A stretch of 14,442 nucleotides of DNA from the NCBI GenBank assembly GCA_964505765.1, contig CAZDJQ010000022.1, positions 1-14,442 of the forward strand, written 5' to 3'. Shown piece by piece: positions 13,417 through 14,442 of this stretch; the stretch's first letter is position 1, and each line of letters starts with the position of its first letter. The position numbers and the translations under genes are program-made. A model generated the notes under the pieces. The model ran no database searches. It saw nothing but the letters and a program-made list of their open reading frames with translations, and was not told where the DNA came from. The DNA is from CAZDJQ01 sp964505765. GTDB lineage: Bacteria > Patescibacteriota > Microgenomatia > UBA12405 > JAHJSD01.

Positions 13417-14442
13417 GACTTTAAATTCAATAATATCTCCATCTTGAACAAGATAGTCCTTCCCTTCTAATCTTAACCTGCCTACCTCCTGCGCCTCTTT
13501 CCAGCCGTTATTATCAATAAAATCTTGAAAAGAAACTGCTTCTGCTTTGATAAAATTTTCAGCAAAATCGGAATGAACCAGGCCGGCGGCTTGAATCGCA
13601 TTTGACCCTTTTTCTATCGGCCAGGCCCGGGTTTCTTTCCCGCCCTTAATCGTATAAAAAGTAATTAAATTAAGTAATTTATATGCTTGGCTGATAATCT
13701 TATCCAAAGTTGATTGATATTTTTGATCATCTAAAAAGTCTTTTCTTTCTTGTTTAGACAACTGCTGCAGATCGGCTTCAAATTTGGCAGAAGTAATTAT
13801 CGGCTTAAGTTGTTTATATTCCTGCTTTTTTTTAGCGTAATCAGCTTCTTCAGCAACATTAATTACAATCATCATCGGTTTATTCGTCAGTAAAAAAAAA
13901 TCTTTAACCGCTACCTGCTCCTCGGCAGAGAGGTCAACATTTTTAGCCAATCCCCCTTTTTCTAAGGCCGGAATCATTTTTTCAGCTGTTTTCATTTTTA
14001 ATTTTTCTTGGTCAGAATTAGCTTTTTTGTTTTTTATTTTATTTAGAGTTTCTAAGTCTTTTAAAATCAACTCTGCTTTTAAAGTTTCCAAATCTTCTTT
14101 TGGATTAACTGCGCCGGCCTCAGCCACCTCCGGACTTTCAAAGTCCCGAAGTAAGAAAAGAACGGCATCCACCTCCCTGATGTGAGACAAAAACTTGTTT
14201 CCTAAACCCGCCCCCTGGTGGGCATCTTCCACCAGCCCGGCAATATCAACAAATTCAAAGGCGGACGGAATTACTTTTTTCGGGTCGACAATCGAGGCGA
14301 TTTTTTCTAATCTCTGGTCCGGAACTTCTACTACTCCGGTATTAGGATCAATAGTGCAAAACGGATATTTTTCAGCTTTGGCCACCTGCCGCCCCAGCAG
14401 AGCGTTAAATAAAGTCGACTTTCCGGCATTAGGCAGTCCAAC
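13414..14442 (-). CDS. ychF: Redox-regulated ATPase YchF (partial, N-terminus outside window)
   Basis: A universally conserved Obg-family P-loop protein that prefers ATP and associates with the ribosome. The frame is open to the window edge at 14442, and only a few N-terminal residues are missing. The visible 342 residues start VGLPNAGKSTLFNALLG (G1/P-loop). KYPFCTIDPNTGVVEVPD (the 'NYPFATIEPN' region) and FVDIAGLVEDAHQGAGLGNKFL (G3) follow. The segment LTNKPMMIVINVAEE replaces a classical NKxD, as expected for YchF. The C-terminus is a TGS domain: FYTIKGGKETRAWPIEKG, AAGLVHSDFAENFIKAEAV and ending DGDIIEFKV. A GTG at 14385 within the frame is not the true start because the P-loop lies upstream of it. 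It is the first visible gene of a ychF-miaA-permease cluster. Confidence 0.96.
   Translation of the reverse strand, partial: VGLPNAGKSTLFNALLGRQVAKAEKYPFCTIDPNTGVVEVPDQRLEKIASIVDPKKVIPSAFEFVDIAGLVEDAHQGAGLGNKFLSHIREVDAVLFLLRDFESPEVAEAGAVNPKEDLETLKAELILKDLETLNKIKNKKANSDQEKLKMKTAEKMIPALEKGGLAKNVDLSAEEQVAVKDFFLLTNKPMMIVINVAEEADYAKKKQEYKQLKPIITSAKFEADLQQLSKQERKDFLDDQKYQSTLDKIISQAYKLLNLITFYTIKGGKETRAWPIEKGSNAIQAAGLVHSDFAENFIKAEAVSFQDFIDNNGWKEAQEVGRLRLEGKDYLVQDGDIIEFKV

Noticed and set aside
1..14442. CRISPR array, transposase, phage or defence cassette
   Set aside because: No spaced direct repeats, no recombinase or nuclease systems apart from RecJ; gene content is housekeeping.

Overview
The window looks like a chromosomal segment of a Candidate Phyla Radiation (Patescibacteria) bacterium. 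It is an AT-rich, very compact genome with 0-40 bp gene gaps and overlapping stop codons. It also holds small conserved families common in that group: a DUF5679 zinc ribbon, DUF4446, DUF3048/YerB-like, and a winged-helix plus nucleotidyltransferase-like protein. TGA is used as a normal stop (8558, 11401, and the ATGA overlap at 10364), so the TGA=Gly code of Gracilibacteria/SR1 does not apply. The lineage call is an inference from gene content and protein style; no 16S gene is present.

Layout. 1-482: C-terminal part of a WD40/TolB-like beta-propeller protein (+). 488-605: a stand-alone 5S rRNA (-) with its own promoter, just downstream of gltX (-, 646-2073). gltX is divergent, across a 50 bp shared promoter region, from a membrane-anchored protein of unknown function (+, 2124-3179). 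That gene converges, with interlocked stop codons, on a minus-strand cluster transcribed recJ > aspS > D,D-carboxypeptidase (7121 down to 3176). recJ is divergent from the CCA-adding enzyme gene (+, 7159-8556), with a 15 bp palindrome between them. Next is the minus-strand operon DUF4446 > DUF3048 > winged-helix/NTase-like regulator (10810 down to 8558). On the plus strand follow a 50-residue zinc-ribbon gene and rnpB (RNase P RNA). Last is the minus-strand cluster ychF > miaA > AI-2E family permease (14442 down to 11401), with ychF cut by the window edge.

The genes centre on the translation machinery: tRNA charging (gltX, aspS), tRNA maturation (rnpB, cca), tRNA modification (miaA), ribosome parts and ribosome-associated factors (5S, ychF). 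Cell-envelope work (carboxypeptidase, DUF3048, permease) and DNA repair (recJ) complete the set. I see no CRISPR array, transposase, phage gene or defence system.

The most notable points are a bacterial-type AspRS without its GAD insertion domain, a self-contained 5S gene, several promoters whose predicted start falls on or next to the ATG (leaderless mRNAs), a small RNase P RNA, a heptanucleotide repeat inside miaA, and a perfect 26 bp hairpin at the ychF stop codon. All promoter calls are by eye against the sigma-70 consensus in an AT-rich sequence and are inferences.
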